Source: Cyanoderma ruficeps
Lineage: Eukaryota; Chordata; Aves; Passeriformes; Timaliidae
Assembly: GCA_008694505.1 (NCBI GenBank)
Contig: VZDJ01006585.1
Location: 11,106,232 to 11,170,231 of the forward strand
Direction of reading: 5' to 3'
Length of the DNA: 64,000 nucleotides
Shown here: in pieces, positions 37,724 through 48,353 of the stretch
How positions within the stretch are numbered: the stretch's first letter is position 1
Layout of the letters: each line of letters begins with the position of its first letter
Translations under genes and position numbers: made by a program
The notes under the pieces: generated by a model
Seen by the model: only the letters and a program-made list of their open reading frames with translations
Database searches by the model: none
Told to the model about the DNA's origin: nothing

Positions 37724-38545
37724 AAATGTAACCCTGATAGCATTGGGATTTTTTATTTCTATAAGCACTGAATAGATGGCCTATCATTTTTGCTGAATGT
37801 GTTCAAAGAGAATAGTTATATTAAGAATGACTTTCTGCTTGTCTTGGACCCCTGGGGTTGTACAAATAAGGTTCCAATCAGCTAAGTTTTCCTGCTCTAA
37901 GTACAATTTTGTCATGGTATTGAGCCAACAATCTATTCAGGATGGTCTGTAGTTTTGGCACGGGGTCTTAAATAAGTACAGAATTGGTACGCTACCTCAC
38001 ACATATTATAAAAAATCAGAGACTCTCATAAAGGAAATCAATGGCCATTACATTTAAGTAGGTACATAGCAAAGCCTGCATACTGCATTGGCACAGGCAG
38101 ATTGTTTCTGTTCTTCTCATATGCCTGGAAATTTAGAAAAAAGAAAGTGCAAATAACAAAGCTCACAATAAACTGCAAATCTGAAATGCCCACCAAATGC
38201 ATCAGAATCACAGAAGCTTTTAACAAACACATTTGAACTTTCTAGCTTCCATCTATAATTCCCATATGTTACTGACATTTGCTAACTGAATTATGGGATC
38301 TGAGTAACCACAATCCTAATTGTGCAACTATCTGCTATTATTAAACAAACTGAATACCAGATTATTTGCCCAAATTTGTCTGTCAAAGGTCTCAGCCTAA
38401 TTGTTAGCGAATATTCATGGTATTCTATTGTTAATTTTCCTCTTTCAAAGATCACATAACACAATCCAGCATTATTTAAGAGCTTTATGCACTTGCAAAA
38501 ACTGCCAAACTAATTTTAAGAATGAATACAAAATGGTCTTGTGAG

Positions 38546-38571
38546 GGAAAAGAAAAAGAAAAGGGGGGGGG
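38546..38571 (+). repeat. Purine tract ending in nine G
   Basis: GGGAAAAGAAAAAGAAAAGG and a further run of G form a short homopurine tract. It is simple sequence. Confidence 0.8.
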
Positions 38572-41500
38572 AATAAAGTAATTTCCTTTTAAAATATATA
38601 AAATTCTAAGATAAATTAGTTAGCAACATGGGAATATTTTTAACTACTAAGTAACACAAAGGAATGTTTTGAAGTTTAGGGTGATTTTTTAAAATTTCTG
38701 CTACCAATGTTTTTCCAGTACTTTTCTAGATTGTAAGTTTCTAATGAGGAATAAAAGTAAAGCCACAACAACTCATCTATTCATGAATTATCAGATCAGA
38801 TCTAGTCTAACCTTTTGTGTGGCATAAGATTCCATACAGTTACTCTTAATTTGAACCCCATAACTTGTGCTTGTCAACAGTCTAGTTTTCAGAAGTTTGT
38901 CTTGCATAATGCAGTTACAAATCTATCTAGAGAATGGAAAGTTCTTATTAGAGGCTGTACTTGCAAAGAATTTTGAATGGCTTCTTAAAGTCTCCATCTC
39001 AGTAGTTGAAAATCTTTTATTCTGAATGTCTTTTTATGTAATAAATCAATGTTAGAAAGAGAAATCACTGCTTTCTGCTAAGGAACCTCTAAGAAATGCA
39101 CAGCACTCTGGTAACCAGACATAAATAAACAGAAAATTATCTCTACTTATGCTACTAATCAACCTACTGCCTAAAAACATGTGGTTTAGCTGTTTCTATG
39201 GCACAGGTTTTTGTTGATTTTCTTTTTTGAGTACATTGACAAATTACAACAATGTTTCACGTGAGCAAGCTAATTTACTTGTTGTTTAAACACATAAGTG
39301 TCATATATATATTCAGGTATTTTGTCCAGTACTAGTCATATCTCAATATACCAGATAAATTCTGCTGCATTTGAGAAGTTGCAACTGTTTCCAGAACAAG
39401 CACAGGACATTCTTTAAATTGAGATGATTATCTTTTTAAAGTTGGATTTTTGAGGGAAGTTAATTTAGAAAATCAGCAATTGATAAATCAAATATAAAAG
39501 CTCTAATCCACAGATGAAACTTATAGCTTTTTTGCCAAAAGGGATGAATTTCAAGAACAGTACGAGATATAAAACAGTTTATGATCTGGGATTAGGTTCA
39601 AAGATGACTGGAGTCTCTCTTAAATTTCTCTTTCTTCAAAGGTAAAACTTATACTGCCATTATCGATAATAATGAAATTTTAACCCAATGTATTAATAGC
39701 TTCAGGACAAGAGTAATTATTTTTAATATTTTAGACCCTGTGGTTATAATGTTGTAACAACAATATGCAGAACCTTGGAACATCTAAATTCTGTCCTCAT
39801 TCGGGCAGAGAACACATGCTGTCATTTTAAACAGAAACTGAGTCCTATATTCAGGGTATTGACTCATATTTTGAGATGGACTTCAGCTTGGTTGTGTGCT
39901 TTAACCACATTTGCTTAAAATTCCCACAGCTTTTAAATAAGTGTTTACTAGTGACACAGACCATAGTGAAGTATTTCCATCCCTTAAATAAACCGTACAG
40001 AGATACATTCTTGTTATTAAAGAACGTAGTTTTTACCTCTATGTGTCACAAACTTTGCAATATAGTATAGTTATATTGAAAAAAGTGAGAGCTTAAACTA
40101 TTTATCTTTCTCCAGTCTTTTTAGATGAAAGTCCTGTTAAAACCTCAGCATAGCCTGTTGGAGCAACCCTTACAAAATGGTATGGGAAGTTCTGTTAATG
40201 AGTTCTTGCTGATCACCTCAAGAGGAAACAGGTGAAAGTGAAAGAGTTTTGCACTATATTATTTTGCATGCTGCTGTCAGAACTCTCTGATAGTCGACAT
40301 GCTAGCTCAAAACATTTTTTTCTGGCTTTCCTGGACCACAGGGGTTCTAGTTCAAATGGTATCTGGAAAAGAGATGAGCTATTTAAAATTGTAGAATGAA
40401 CAATTCCATAACACTCTGAAACAGATGCTGAGGTACTGAAAAAAGAACTCAGGAAACAGATTATGGGGAATGGCCTCCATGTACTTCAGGTGACATATAA
40501 TTCCCACAAGATTGGATAAAGAATCTTTTAGATCTGTTTTGCTAGTTCTTATCTAATATAGATCATGAGTACTATTTTTCAGTAATAATGTAATTCAAGA
40601 ATAAAAATTGAGGTCTTAGTCTTACTATTTAAATAATAATTAAAGAACATGGAGGTTTTTAGTGTACTGCAATTTCTCGGTCATAGGAATATTAATAATT
40701 GTAAGTCTGATTTAAGGAAAATGCTAAGGGTCCTGAAAACTGGTGCAATGGAAAAATGCTAGCTCTGCAGCTGGCACACAGCAAAGATGTTCTCCAGATA
40801 ACAGAATGAATGTCTGCAGAGACTATGATTGACAGCAAAAACATATCTGGGTGCCTTCCACGTCTTTTTGTTACAAAGAGAGGATGCATAGAGTGAAGGT
40901 AATCCAGATATGCATACTGGTAAATTTACTAGAAGGAATTTTATAGAAGAATATCTGTGATTGAAATTTTAAGTGCAAAGACCAAAAAAGAGTAAATAAC
41001 TTTGCCTGTGAAAACTTCCTAGTCATTTAGCATCTGAAAACTAATCTAAGCAGATGGAGTTGTAAATTCTAAGTAGACTAAAGGAACGCATGCACAAGTA
41101 TCTATACAACATTGTCATCCTGACTCTGTAGCATGCACAAGTTGCAGTTGCATTTTTTCACAGTTAGGGCTATCATTTTAATTTTATGGTTAATGATACT
41201 TTAAGAGAACTTCAAATATTAATATTGCTTAAGGGAAAAAGGATGAAAAAAGTATGAGAAGTATCTTGTGACTGATCTTGGTAAAACAGTGACAAAGTAC
41301 TAGTCTGCAACTTGACTTATTGGGCATAATAAGTGACTGGCACAAACCAGTTTGCCTAAAGAGCATCTCAAAATACACTAAGGAATTTGCAACTATGAAC
41401 TCTTTGTTCCTTCATTCAGCATAAAATTCTCACTAAAATAACTATTTTAAAATATTTTAGGAGAAAACTGGTGTTAATTTTTCTCTCAAGTTTTCAGCAA

Positions 41501-41921
41501 TTGTTTTCAGGTAACATCACTTACGTGCCTCTCCCTTATGATTAAAGACAACAGGGATTGTTCCACATTGTTTGTTGTAGACAAGTTTACAATATAAAGT
41601 ATTTGTGCTTTTTTGTTACCTTGTACTGAATATATTTCTCAGTACATTATGCATTCTACCTTATACTGAACCTTATATCTCATCTATCCATTCTCTCCCT
41701 TGTTAGTTTTACATCACTTTCTTCTCCTGGTTCAGCCAATACCTAACTCATTTTGAACTAAGGACAGGGTCTCAATCAAAAAGCATACTGAAATCTAGCA
41801 TGGCTGCAATATTAAAAATCATTAAACAAGCATATGCTTATGAAAACAATTATAGTAGTAAAGAAGCCTCACATTAAATAAATACATAATCTTTTATTGT
41901 CTGCTCTTGTATATCTACTTT

Positions 41922-42018
41922 TGTGACAGGTTGATTACTGCCAGCAGTTAGGCACCCACACAGCTGCTTGCTCAGCCTCCTCTCCTGCAGGATAGGGAAA
42001 AAGTGGAAGGGAAGATAT
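41922..42018 (-). mobile_element. LTR family A, third copy, left part
   Basis: TGTGACAGGTTGATTACTGC, then CAGTTAGGCACCCACACAGC and TGCTTGCTCA, correspond to the left 95 bases of the reversed family A LTR seen at 18113. The match breaks off at 42018, where another LTR begins, and resumes at 42533. The left flank ACTTT (41917-41921) resembles the right flank TCTTT (42819-42823), possibly an old 5-bp target-site duplication. Confidence 0.65.
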
Positions 42019-42532
42019 TGCAGCAGGCCGCTTGTTAGAGGGTAGAAATGAGCCAAGACACAGACTCCCTATTTATCACAGCATGAAAAGGGTCCTGGTT
42101 TATTCCTCTTTACAGCTCAGCCATCCTGACTCCAACCATTCACTGACTCTGGCTTCAGCAAGCTCCTACTGTAGGTTTCCCTTGCAACCTCTGACTGCTG
42201 GTTATTTCCTGCTAAATTATGATTGCAGGGATTAGTTTGCAGACGCTGACTGCAGGCTTTTACCTGGCTAGACTGTGGCTGCAGGTTCCAACAACAAACA
42301 CTAACTGCAGACCCAGACTGACCTCACAGCAGTGATTCTCTCTCCCAAGCACCCTGTTTCACAAATCTCAAAGTTCCTCCTCCATAATGATCCTCCCTTT
42401 GCCAGGTAATTCCCCCCTTTTATCACACTTATCTTTATTGGCTGTAGCTGTGACTCCTCAGGGGTGAGGCTGTATTGGGTAACAATAAGCTGTTACTTAT
42501 CAGGGGCAAGGTCACCTGTATTCCCTTCTCCA
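42019..42532 (-). mobile_element. LTR of a different ERV family (B) nested in family A
   Basis: The insert starts TGCAGCAGGCCGC and ends CCTTCTCCA, so on the minus strand it reads TG...CA over 514 bases. On that strand it carries a TATA-like GATAAAAGG at about 42416-42424 and an AATAAA at 42099-42104, in LTR order. In between are several imperfect units around CTGCAG, for example GACTGCAGGC and AACTGCAGACC. No viral coding sequence follows. I infer an LTR from the ends, the signals and the clean interruption of family A; the class is unknown. Confidence 0.55.
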
Positions 42533-42818
42533 GTGGGAAGAAGACTCATAGACTGAGAGAGATTATTCAATAGGTGAAGAAAAGGTTGAGTATGCAAGGA
42601 AAGAGGTAATTCATTCACTATACAACACTGGCAAATCTCTCACTTGTGGGGCAGAGTGGAAAAAACAAAAAAAAAACTCCCTTGATGCTGTGCAAGTGTT
42701 GCTCAGCAATAGCAAAAATACTGGTGTGTTATCAACACTGTTTTAGTCATAAATCCAAACCACAGCACCATACGGGCTATAATAAATTGACTCCATCACA
42801 GCCAGATCCAGTTTAACA
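42533..42818 (-). mobile_element. LTR family A, third copy, right part
   Basis: The family A match resumes with GTGGGAAGAAGACTC and runs through ATTCAATAGGTGAAGAAAAG, GTAATTCATTCACTA, TTGCTCAGCAATAGC, GTGTTATCAACACTGTTTT and CACAGCCAGATCCAG to the end TTTAACA. Compared with the 18.1-kb and 27.6-kb copies about 200 bases are missing near 42615-42640, so this copy has an internal deletion as well as the family B insertion. Confidence 0.65.
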
Positions 42819-44450
42819 TCTTTTATTTCTTAGATTTGCATTGTGATTATATCTGTAATCTTTTCTTCAAGGTAGACAAAGACACACCACAGTAAATTTC
42901 CTCTGTTTGGCAGTAGGATAAGTCTATTATTGAAAAATTGGTTCTAAGGTTGTAGTTTGAATCACAGAATATAGCAAGGATCTGGATAACTAGCTCTTAA
43001 ATCACGAAGTTATGAAAGTCTTTTTCTATCCCACCTGTTTTCCCTTTGTAGCTACCCTCAGAGTTACCCCATACAGAAAGCAATAACTTACTGTCATTAC
43101 TGTTATTATCCTGAGAAATATAAATCCCGTAATTGCTTTCTTCTATGTGGTTGGTCTGATGATGTTTGCAGCATCCTGTATTAAATATTTTAAAGATGTA
43201 TTGAACTAAATACATCAAAATTTAAAGGTATTATCTTAATTTTTCTGTAAATGTAAACATTTAACTCTAAAGTAGGCTTTATCAAGCATGTGCAAGTCTT
43301 AGCTTCTGTTTCAACACTTATCAGATCTATTTTTATTTCTATATTTTTCTAAGAAAGAAAATGGGTAGCAGATGCCAAGTGTCTTAAGACTGCTTACTTT
43401 GGAGCTATTTGAGTAGTCCCATACTCCAGGAAGTTGAGAAATTTTCAGGGTATATTACATATTAGTTATATGTACTTATTTCCAAGTCTGACTTGATCAA
43501 GTTTCATGTCACTGTTACTGAATCTGCACAAGAACAAATCCATCACAGACTACTTCAGTATTCTGCTTCATCATTCTATGCCATTATCAAATAATGAAAC
43601 CTTATCCTTTAAAAAAAACCCTGTCTTTTTGTATGAGGTTTATAATCCTATGGGGTTTATATTGCCTGTTAGAAGAAAATGTATAAGACTAACAAATCTG
43701 GGATCCTATTTCATCACTTGACTGAACTCTTTATCCTCCTTTAGAAATATTATCCCTGTGTATATCGCTTCTGTTCTTACTCCAGCCTGATTTCATCCCA
43801 TTTACCCTTTCAGCCCCTTCTCCCTTCTCATCCTTCTTACCTAACAAGTCAGAATGTCCCTCCTAAAATTCTGAGCCGTTCACAATCTAGCCTTGCTTTC
43901 CTTTTTACCTGTGGCCTGCCATAAGGTTCAGACACTATCTTTCCTGCATGTCAGACAAGTTCTCTCAACTTCTTGTAACCTGTCTGATAGGCTGTGCCTA
44001 TACTGCTAAGATGGGAGCCAGGGATTCCCTTACCACTATGGAATGTTTGCAAAAAAAAAAACCTAGTTGAGCCAAGACTGAGGAGAGGAGAGTTCTAAAC
44101 ATCCTTAGAACTATCTAGTTAGTACAAACACTACTGCCTTTCATTAGAAATGGAAATATGTTATTAACCAGGATGCAACTTCATTTGCAAATGTATTAGA
44201 AATGGAGAGTGATTTAACCAATTATATGTTTTAAAAGATTGCTAAAGAAAGTAGGTTCAATTTGATGCACAGTGCATGAAAGCATGATCTCAAGTATTTT
44301 TCTAGTCAGGTATTAATTTACCTATCTTGTAGTTCTAAATATATAGAGAAAAGTAGTGATGAACTTAGCTACTGAATGAAAATTTGGCACAAATGAAAAA
44401 TGTTAATTTCTACCTTCTTTACCTAAAAGGTGTTATTGGGTCTATTTCAG
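42819..44450. other. Unique non-coding DNA
   Basis: No repeat family or RNA gene is seen. The last 50 bases are pyrimidine-rich and lead to the acceptor of the next entry. Confidence 0.6.
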
Positions 44451-44507
44451 GTCAATGCAGGCATTGAAGATTTATTTGGAAGCACTGGGAAAAAGCAACA
44501 TGAATGA
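44451..44507 (+). CDS. Possible terminal exon, 18 codons plus TGA
   Basis: The acceptor TTGGGTCTATTTCAG precedes a phase-0 frame of 18 codons (VNAGIEDLFGSTGKKQHE) ending in TGA at 44505-44507. Joined to 31515-31613 it extends the coiled-coil pattern: Val34, Ile38 and Leu41 continue the 3-4-4 spacing of Leu19, Ala23, Val27 and Leu30. That agreement and the shared phase are the reasons for the call. A charged tail (GKKQHE) is common at C-termini. A 3' UTR would follow; AATAAA occurs at about 45132. The exon is short, so chance cannot be excluded. Confidence 0.3.
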   Translation, partial: VNAGIEDLFGSTGKKQHE

Positions 44508-45344
44508 GATCTTCAGTCTAATATTTTTAGTGCTATCCAAAAATACTAAAGGATAAACCTCAATAACAGCAATGCAGTATCTCATACATAAGCATATTAC
44601 AGTGTCCCCTGTCATGTGTGGCACAGTGCTCCCCTGGTGAAAGTGCCACAAAAATACAGATATTTCCTATTGGAAGGAAAGTATCTTTGAAATTCCTCAA
44701 AGGAAAAACTGAAATCATCCTGCAGAGTTCTCTATGAAGTAGTTCCAGACTTCCTACAGAAGATAGCAGCTATAAAGAAGTGTAAGTGCAACACTGCCCT
44801 TTTAGCTGGAGTTACTAGATGAGATATCAGATCAAAAACCACTGCAGCTCCTCAGAAATCCCTGGTCTAAGATTTCAACGTTGAGAGATTACATTAGTCA
44901 TAGAAAATGTAACACTGGCAAATGTGTAAAATTTTAATGGAAATAGCCACTAAGTTGCACGCAAAACAATGTGGTTATAAAAGATGTTGTTAGAAACGCT
45001 ATTCATTATGATTTAATATTGTAGAGCTCATAGAGATATTAAAAGACTGGTAGACTTAGGATGATACTCTTCTCCAGATAAGGGCTTTCCACATTATATC
45101 TTATTTAGTTCATATACAAAATCACCAAAAGAATAAAACCTAAGTGTCTCAGAAGACACTTAAATTTAAAGGTAAACTTTCAAAAATTAATTTTTTTTCA
45201 TCAAGTTTAATATATTAATTGTTTAATATCTAAATTGTACAAGCTGGAAAAATGCACTTATTTTCTTAGCATTTATTAAAGACTCCTGTATCAGAGAATC
45301 ACATATTTTTTCTTTGAGTGGATATCTAGAATTTTGAGACTTAC
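44508..45344. other. Unique DNA, possible 3' UTR
   Basis: No recognised repeat. If the terminal exon is real, its untranslated region would lie here, with AATAAA near 45132 as the nearest standard poly(A) signal. Confidence 0.35.
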
Positions 45345-45559
45345 CAGCTCATAACGTAGCTTGCTTAATTGGGGTACAGATGTGCTTATATGTCCAACTG
45401 TGTGTCTGTATGCCCTTCTTCATTGTGTTTTGAACCCAAAAATCCTTGATGGTAACATAATGTATAAATTTATAAATATCTGTTAGTGGTTTGAGCAGTG
45501 CATAACACACTTCTATTTTGTTAGTTACAGGGCTCATGGATCTCCTTGTTAAAGCAACA
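45345..45559 (-). other. Exon candidate on the minus strand (215 bp)
   Basis: On the minus strand an excellent acceptor (TTATTTTCTTTCCTAG) is followed by 215 bases and an excellent donor (GAGCTG/GTAAGT). One frame is open for about 69 codons and reaches TGA at 45349-45351, only four bases before the donor. The peptide (TNKIEVCYALLKPLTDIYKF within it) matches nothing I know. A stop so close to a donor is unusual for a coding exon, so a non-coding RNA exon or chance is as likely as a coding one. Confidence 0.18.
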
Positions 45560-46405
45560 CTAGGAAAGAAAATAATTTTTAAATGCAAGATTCCTTCCAG
45601 TGCTTTATAAATACAGTATGGTCATTATTTCATGAAACACTGTACATGGAAATTTTTTTCTATACATCAGTATAGAAGCATTATGTCAAAAATCAATTTG
45701 CAAGCACACAACATATTGGGGGGGCAAGGAAAAGAAAAAATCAAAAATACTGGTGTAGATTAAAAACTAACATTAGGGAAATAGGAAGTACATATTTTTT
45801 AAAACAATATATTTTTCATTGAAAAGATTAGATTGCAATCTGGAATTTAGATTTGTTAAAATTCAGTGAGTTACAACTTTACACCATTCATTGATGACAC
45901 AGCATTTCTATCACTGCATCAGATGAAGCATACAAGCCACAGAATTATTAAGTGGTATATTTCCATGCAATCAAATGCTTTAAGCTGTCAGGGAGAGAAT
46001 ATTAATAGTAATAATAGTAGTAGTAGTAGTAGTAATAATAATAATAGTAGTAGTCAATTTTCTTTCTAAAGCCAGCTGTTCTGATTGTTATTTCCTTCAG
46101 ATGAATAGACAAGGTCATTCATCCACAGTATCCCTAGTTATGAAATCAAACATGAGCAGGCATACCTATGCTTGGTTTTGTACCTAAATCACATGAGCCA
46201 GAATTTGTCAGTCCTTAGTATCACTCTTGAGGGACAGCAAGTCATGCCTGTACCTTCTGAAAGTGTGGCAGAAAGAAGCACTACAGTCTTTATACTCAAG
46301 TAAGCCTGGAAGCTGAGAAATATTTGCAAATACCATAGACATTTTTTTTCCAATGTATCATTCTTAGTCCTTAGCAATAAATAAAATTATTGTTAGAATT
46401 TCCAT
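45560..46405. other. Unique non-coding DNA
   Basis: It holds the (TAG/TAA)n repeat at 46003-46053 and nothing else I can name. Confidence 0.65.
46003..46053 (+). repeat. (TAG/TAA)n microsatellite
   Basis: About 17 trinucleotide units alternating between blocks of TAA and TAG. The + strand frame through it ends in Asn and Ser runs and is not a protein. Confidence 0.9.
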
Positions 46406-46650
46406 TAAAAACAGAACAGTTTGGGCTGGAAAGAGACTTTAAAGATGTTCTAGTCCAAACCCTTGCAGTGATCAGGGACATCTTCAACTAGATCAAGTTG
46501 CTCAGAGATCCAACCTGGCCTTGAACACTCCCAGACAGCCTTTGGCTACCTCTTTGGCCAACCTTGTCTTGGGTTTTTATCACCAAAAAAAAAAATAAAT
46601 TCTATTTCCATCTGCTGAAACCTGCTTGAGACGTGTTTTTTTTCTTTATC
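46406..46650 (-). mobile_element. CR1 3' fragment
   Basis: TTTGGGCTGGAAAGAGAC, GATCAGGGACATCTTCAACT, GATCCAACCTGGCCTTGAAC and the later AAATTCTATTTCCATCTG correspond to the reversed CR1 3' UTR and the end of ORF2. The octamer tail is degraded. It stops exactly where the LTR begins. The CR1 to the right of the LTR starts further back in the consensus, so the two are probably separate copies and not halves of one. Confidence 0.85.
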
Positions 46651-47291
46651 TGTTGTAACTCCAGGAGAGAGGAGGTGACTGCCTTTTCTGATAACAAGCC
46701 ATCTGTAGAGACCTAGTAGAGTATTGATTCTTATCTCTGTTCACTCTTTTGCTACCTCCAGGAAGATATCTTTTGTTAATAGGGCCATTAAAGCTCATCA
46801 TCATCCTATTGTGAGATGCTCCACCCAGGGAGAAGGAGTCAAACCATTTTCACCTAGATAAAAAAAGAGCCACAAGTGTCACCAGGCACTCTGGTGCTCC
46901 CACAGGATTTCCAAAGAAAGACCAGACCCGTCTCTGAACCCTTGGCTCCACAAAATCATCTCTGCTTCCAACAAGACTACATGTGCCACTCCAGGAGGGC
47001 TTACCTTTGGACTGTTTCGAACACCCTGACCAACAGGGTGTCAGGTTGTATTTCTGACTCTGTCAGAGTTTTTCTAAGATTTCTTGTTTGTTTGGTTGCT
47101 TATTCTTTTGTATTACAACATTTGTATTTTCAATATCCCTAGTAAAGAACTGCTATACCTATTCCCAAAATCTTTGCCTGACAGCCTTTTAATTGCAAAT
47201 TTATAATAATTTGAAAAGGGGGAAGGGAGCTTACATTCCCAGAGAGACTCCAATCTACCCTGGCAGATACCTGTCTATCCAAACCTAAACA
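46651..47291 (+). mobile_element. Solo LTR, avian ERV family C
   Basis: It starts TGTTGTAACTCCAGG and ends CCAAACCTAAACA, about 641 bases. Recognisable blocks are TGGTGCTCCCACAGGATTTC, TGCCACTCCAGGAGGGC, GACTCTGTCAGAGTTT, TTGCAAATTTATAATAATTT and CCTGGCAGATACCTGTCT, which I recall as an avian ERVL-type LTR. The expected poly(A) signal before the last 150 bases reads AGTAAAG and is mutated. No exact target-site duplication is visible (TTATC left, AATCT right). It lies between two CR1 fragments. Confidence 0.7.
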
Positions 47292-47557
47292 AATCTCTTC
47301 CAGTGTCTTGCTATCCTCAGATTAAAGAGTCTCTCCTTAACATCTCATCTAAACCTTTTCTCTTTCAGTGCAAAAGCATTCTTTCTTGTCCTATCACTAC
47401 CTGTCCTTGTAAAAAGTCCGTCTCCGCCTTTCTTGTAGGATCCCCTCAGGTACTGGGGGAGCACAGTCAAGTCATGCTGAAGCCTTCTCGTCTCCAGGCT
47501 GAACAATCCTAATTCTCTCAGCCTTCCCTCAAAGGAGGCATGTTTCATCCCTCTGAT
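47292..47557 (-). mobile_element. CR1, left part (interrupted by a SINE)
   Basis: CTTGTCCTATCACTACCTGT, CTTGTAAAAAGTCCGTCTCC, CTTCTCGTCTCCAGGCTGAA and AATTCTCTCAGCCTTCC are classic CR1 ORF2 C-terminal sequence in reverse. The first ~100 bases of the 3' end are missing, lost at the LTR border. The element continues beyond the SINE at 47693. Confidence 0.9.
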
Positions 47558-47692
47558 CACAGAATATTCTGAGTTGGAAGGACCTCACAAGGATCATCAA
47601 ATCTAACTCTTAAATGGATGGCCTGACCAATGATCAAACCCATCACCTAGAAATAATTAGCAGCATGCTCTAACTATCTGAGCTAATCTCAA
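47558..47692 (-). mobile_element. tRNA-headed SINE with CR1-type tail
   Basis: On the minus strand the element begins with a tRNA-like head: the A box TTAGCTCAGATAGTTAGAGC (47667-47686) and the B box GGGTTTGATCATT (47629-47641). Spacing and sequence resemble a tRNA-Ile. It then passes into a CR1 3' tail (GATCCTTGTGAGGTCC, CAACTCAGAATATTCTGTG). This fits the tRNA-derived, CR1-mobilised SINE described from zebra finch (TguSINE1). Such SINEs are transcribed by RNA polymerase III from the internal A and B boxes; the B box here deviates (TTTGATC for TTCGATC). It sits inside a CR1, so it inserted later. Confidence 0.82.
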
Positions 47693-48282
47693 GGCCAGTC
47701 CCTCCTCTGGACTCACTCCAACAGGTCCATGTCCTTCCTGTGCTGGGACCCCAGAGCTGGATGCAACAATGCAGCTGGGGTCTCACCAGAGCAGAGCAGA
47801 GCAGAGCAGAACAGAGCAGAGCAGAGCAGGAGGGGAAGAATCCCCTCCCTGGCCCTGCTGCCCACGCTGCTTTGGATGCAGCCCAGGACACGTTTGGCTC
47901 TCTGGGTTGGGAGTGCCCATGGCTGGGTCATGTCCAGCCCCTCATCCAGCAGCACGCCCAAGTCCTTCTCAGCAGGGCTGCTCTCCATCTGTTCATTCCC
48001 CAGCCTGTGTTGATACCAGAGGTATCAACCTTGTGCTTGGTCTTATTAAACTGCATGAGATCCCCCTGCCATGCACCCACTTCTCAAGCTTGTCCAGGTC
48101 CCTCTGGATGGCATCCTATTTTTCAGGTGTGTCAACACAACCACTCAGCTGGGTGTCATCTTCAAATCTGCTGAGGGTGTACTCTATCCCTCTATGTCAT
48201 TAGTGAAAATATTAAATAACACTGCTCCCAATATGGATCAGGCCCTGAGGATTACCACTTGTCACTTGTCACTGAAAGGTTA
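47693..48282 (-). mobile_element. CR1, right part, ORF2 body
   Basis: The CR1 resumes with CTCCTCTGGACTCACTCCAA and runs through CAACAGGTCCATGTCCTTCC, GATGCAGCCCAGGACACG, CAAGTCCTTCTCAGCAGGGC, TTGTCCAGGTCCCTCTGGAT and GAAAATATTAAATAACACTG to GAGGATTACCACTTGTCAC, just short of the polymerase active site. Minus-strand frames still show AEKDLGVLLDEGLDM and RVLGCIQSSVGSRAREGILP. The frame is disturbed by a pentanucleotide expansion. The copy is 5' truncated at an ATTTT repeat. Confidence 0.92.
47787..47830 (+). repeat. (CAGAG)n expansion inside CR1
   Basis: About eight CAGAG units, one altered to CAGAA, stand where CR1 normally has a short GAGCAGAG-type sequence. The repeat therefore grew from a seed inside the element after insertion. 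It gives Leu-Cys-Ser-Ala runs in the minus-strand frame. Confidence 0.9.
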
Positions 48283-48353
48283 ATTTTATTTTATTTTATT
48301 TTATTTTATTTTATTTTATTTTATTTTATTTTATTTTATTTTATTTTATTTTA
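48283..48353 (+). repeat. (ATTTT)14 microsatellite
   Basis: Fourteen perfect ATTTT units follow directly on the 5'-truncated end of the CR1. On the CR1 strand this is (AAAAT)n just upstream of the element. No interruption is present, so it is probably length-variable. Confidence 0.95.

Larger units (their letters stand above)
36666..41921. other. Unique non-coding DNA
   Basis: AT-rich sequence without recognised transposons. Simple features are the A/G run at 37665-37723 and the purine run at 38546-38571. No gene is supported. Confidence 0.6.

Noticed and set aside
47629..47690. Possible tRNA gene
   Set aside because: The A and B boxes are the head of a SINE with a CR1 tail; the acceptor stem cannot be completed.
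47729..48203. Overlapping + strand frames of up to 144 codons
   Set aside because: They lie antisense to a CR1 body whose remnant protein is readable on the minus strand.
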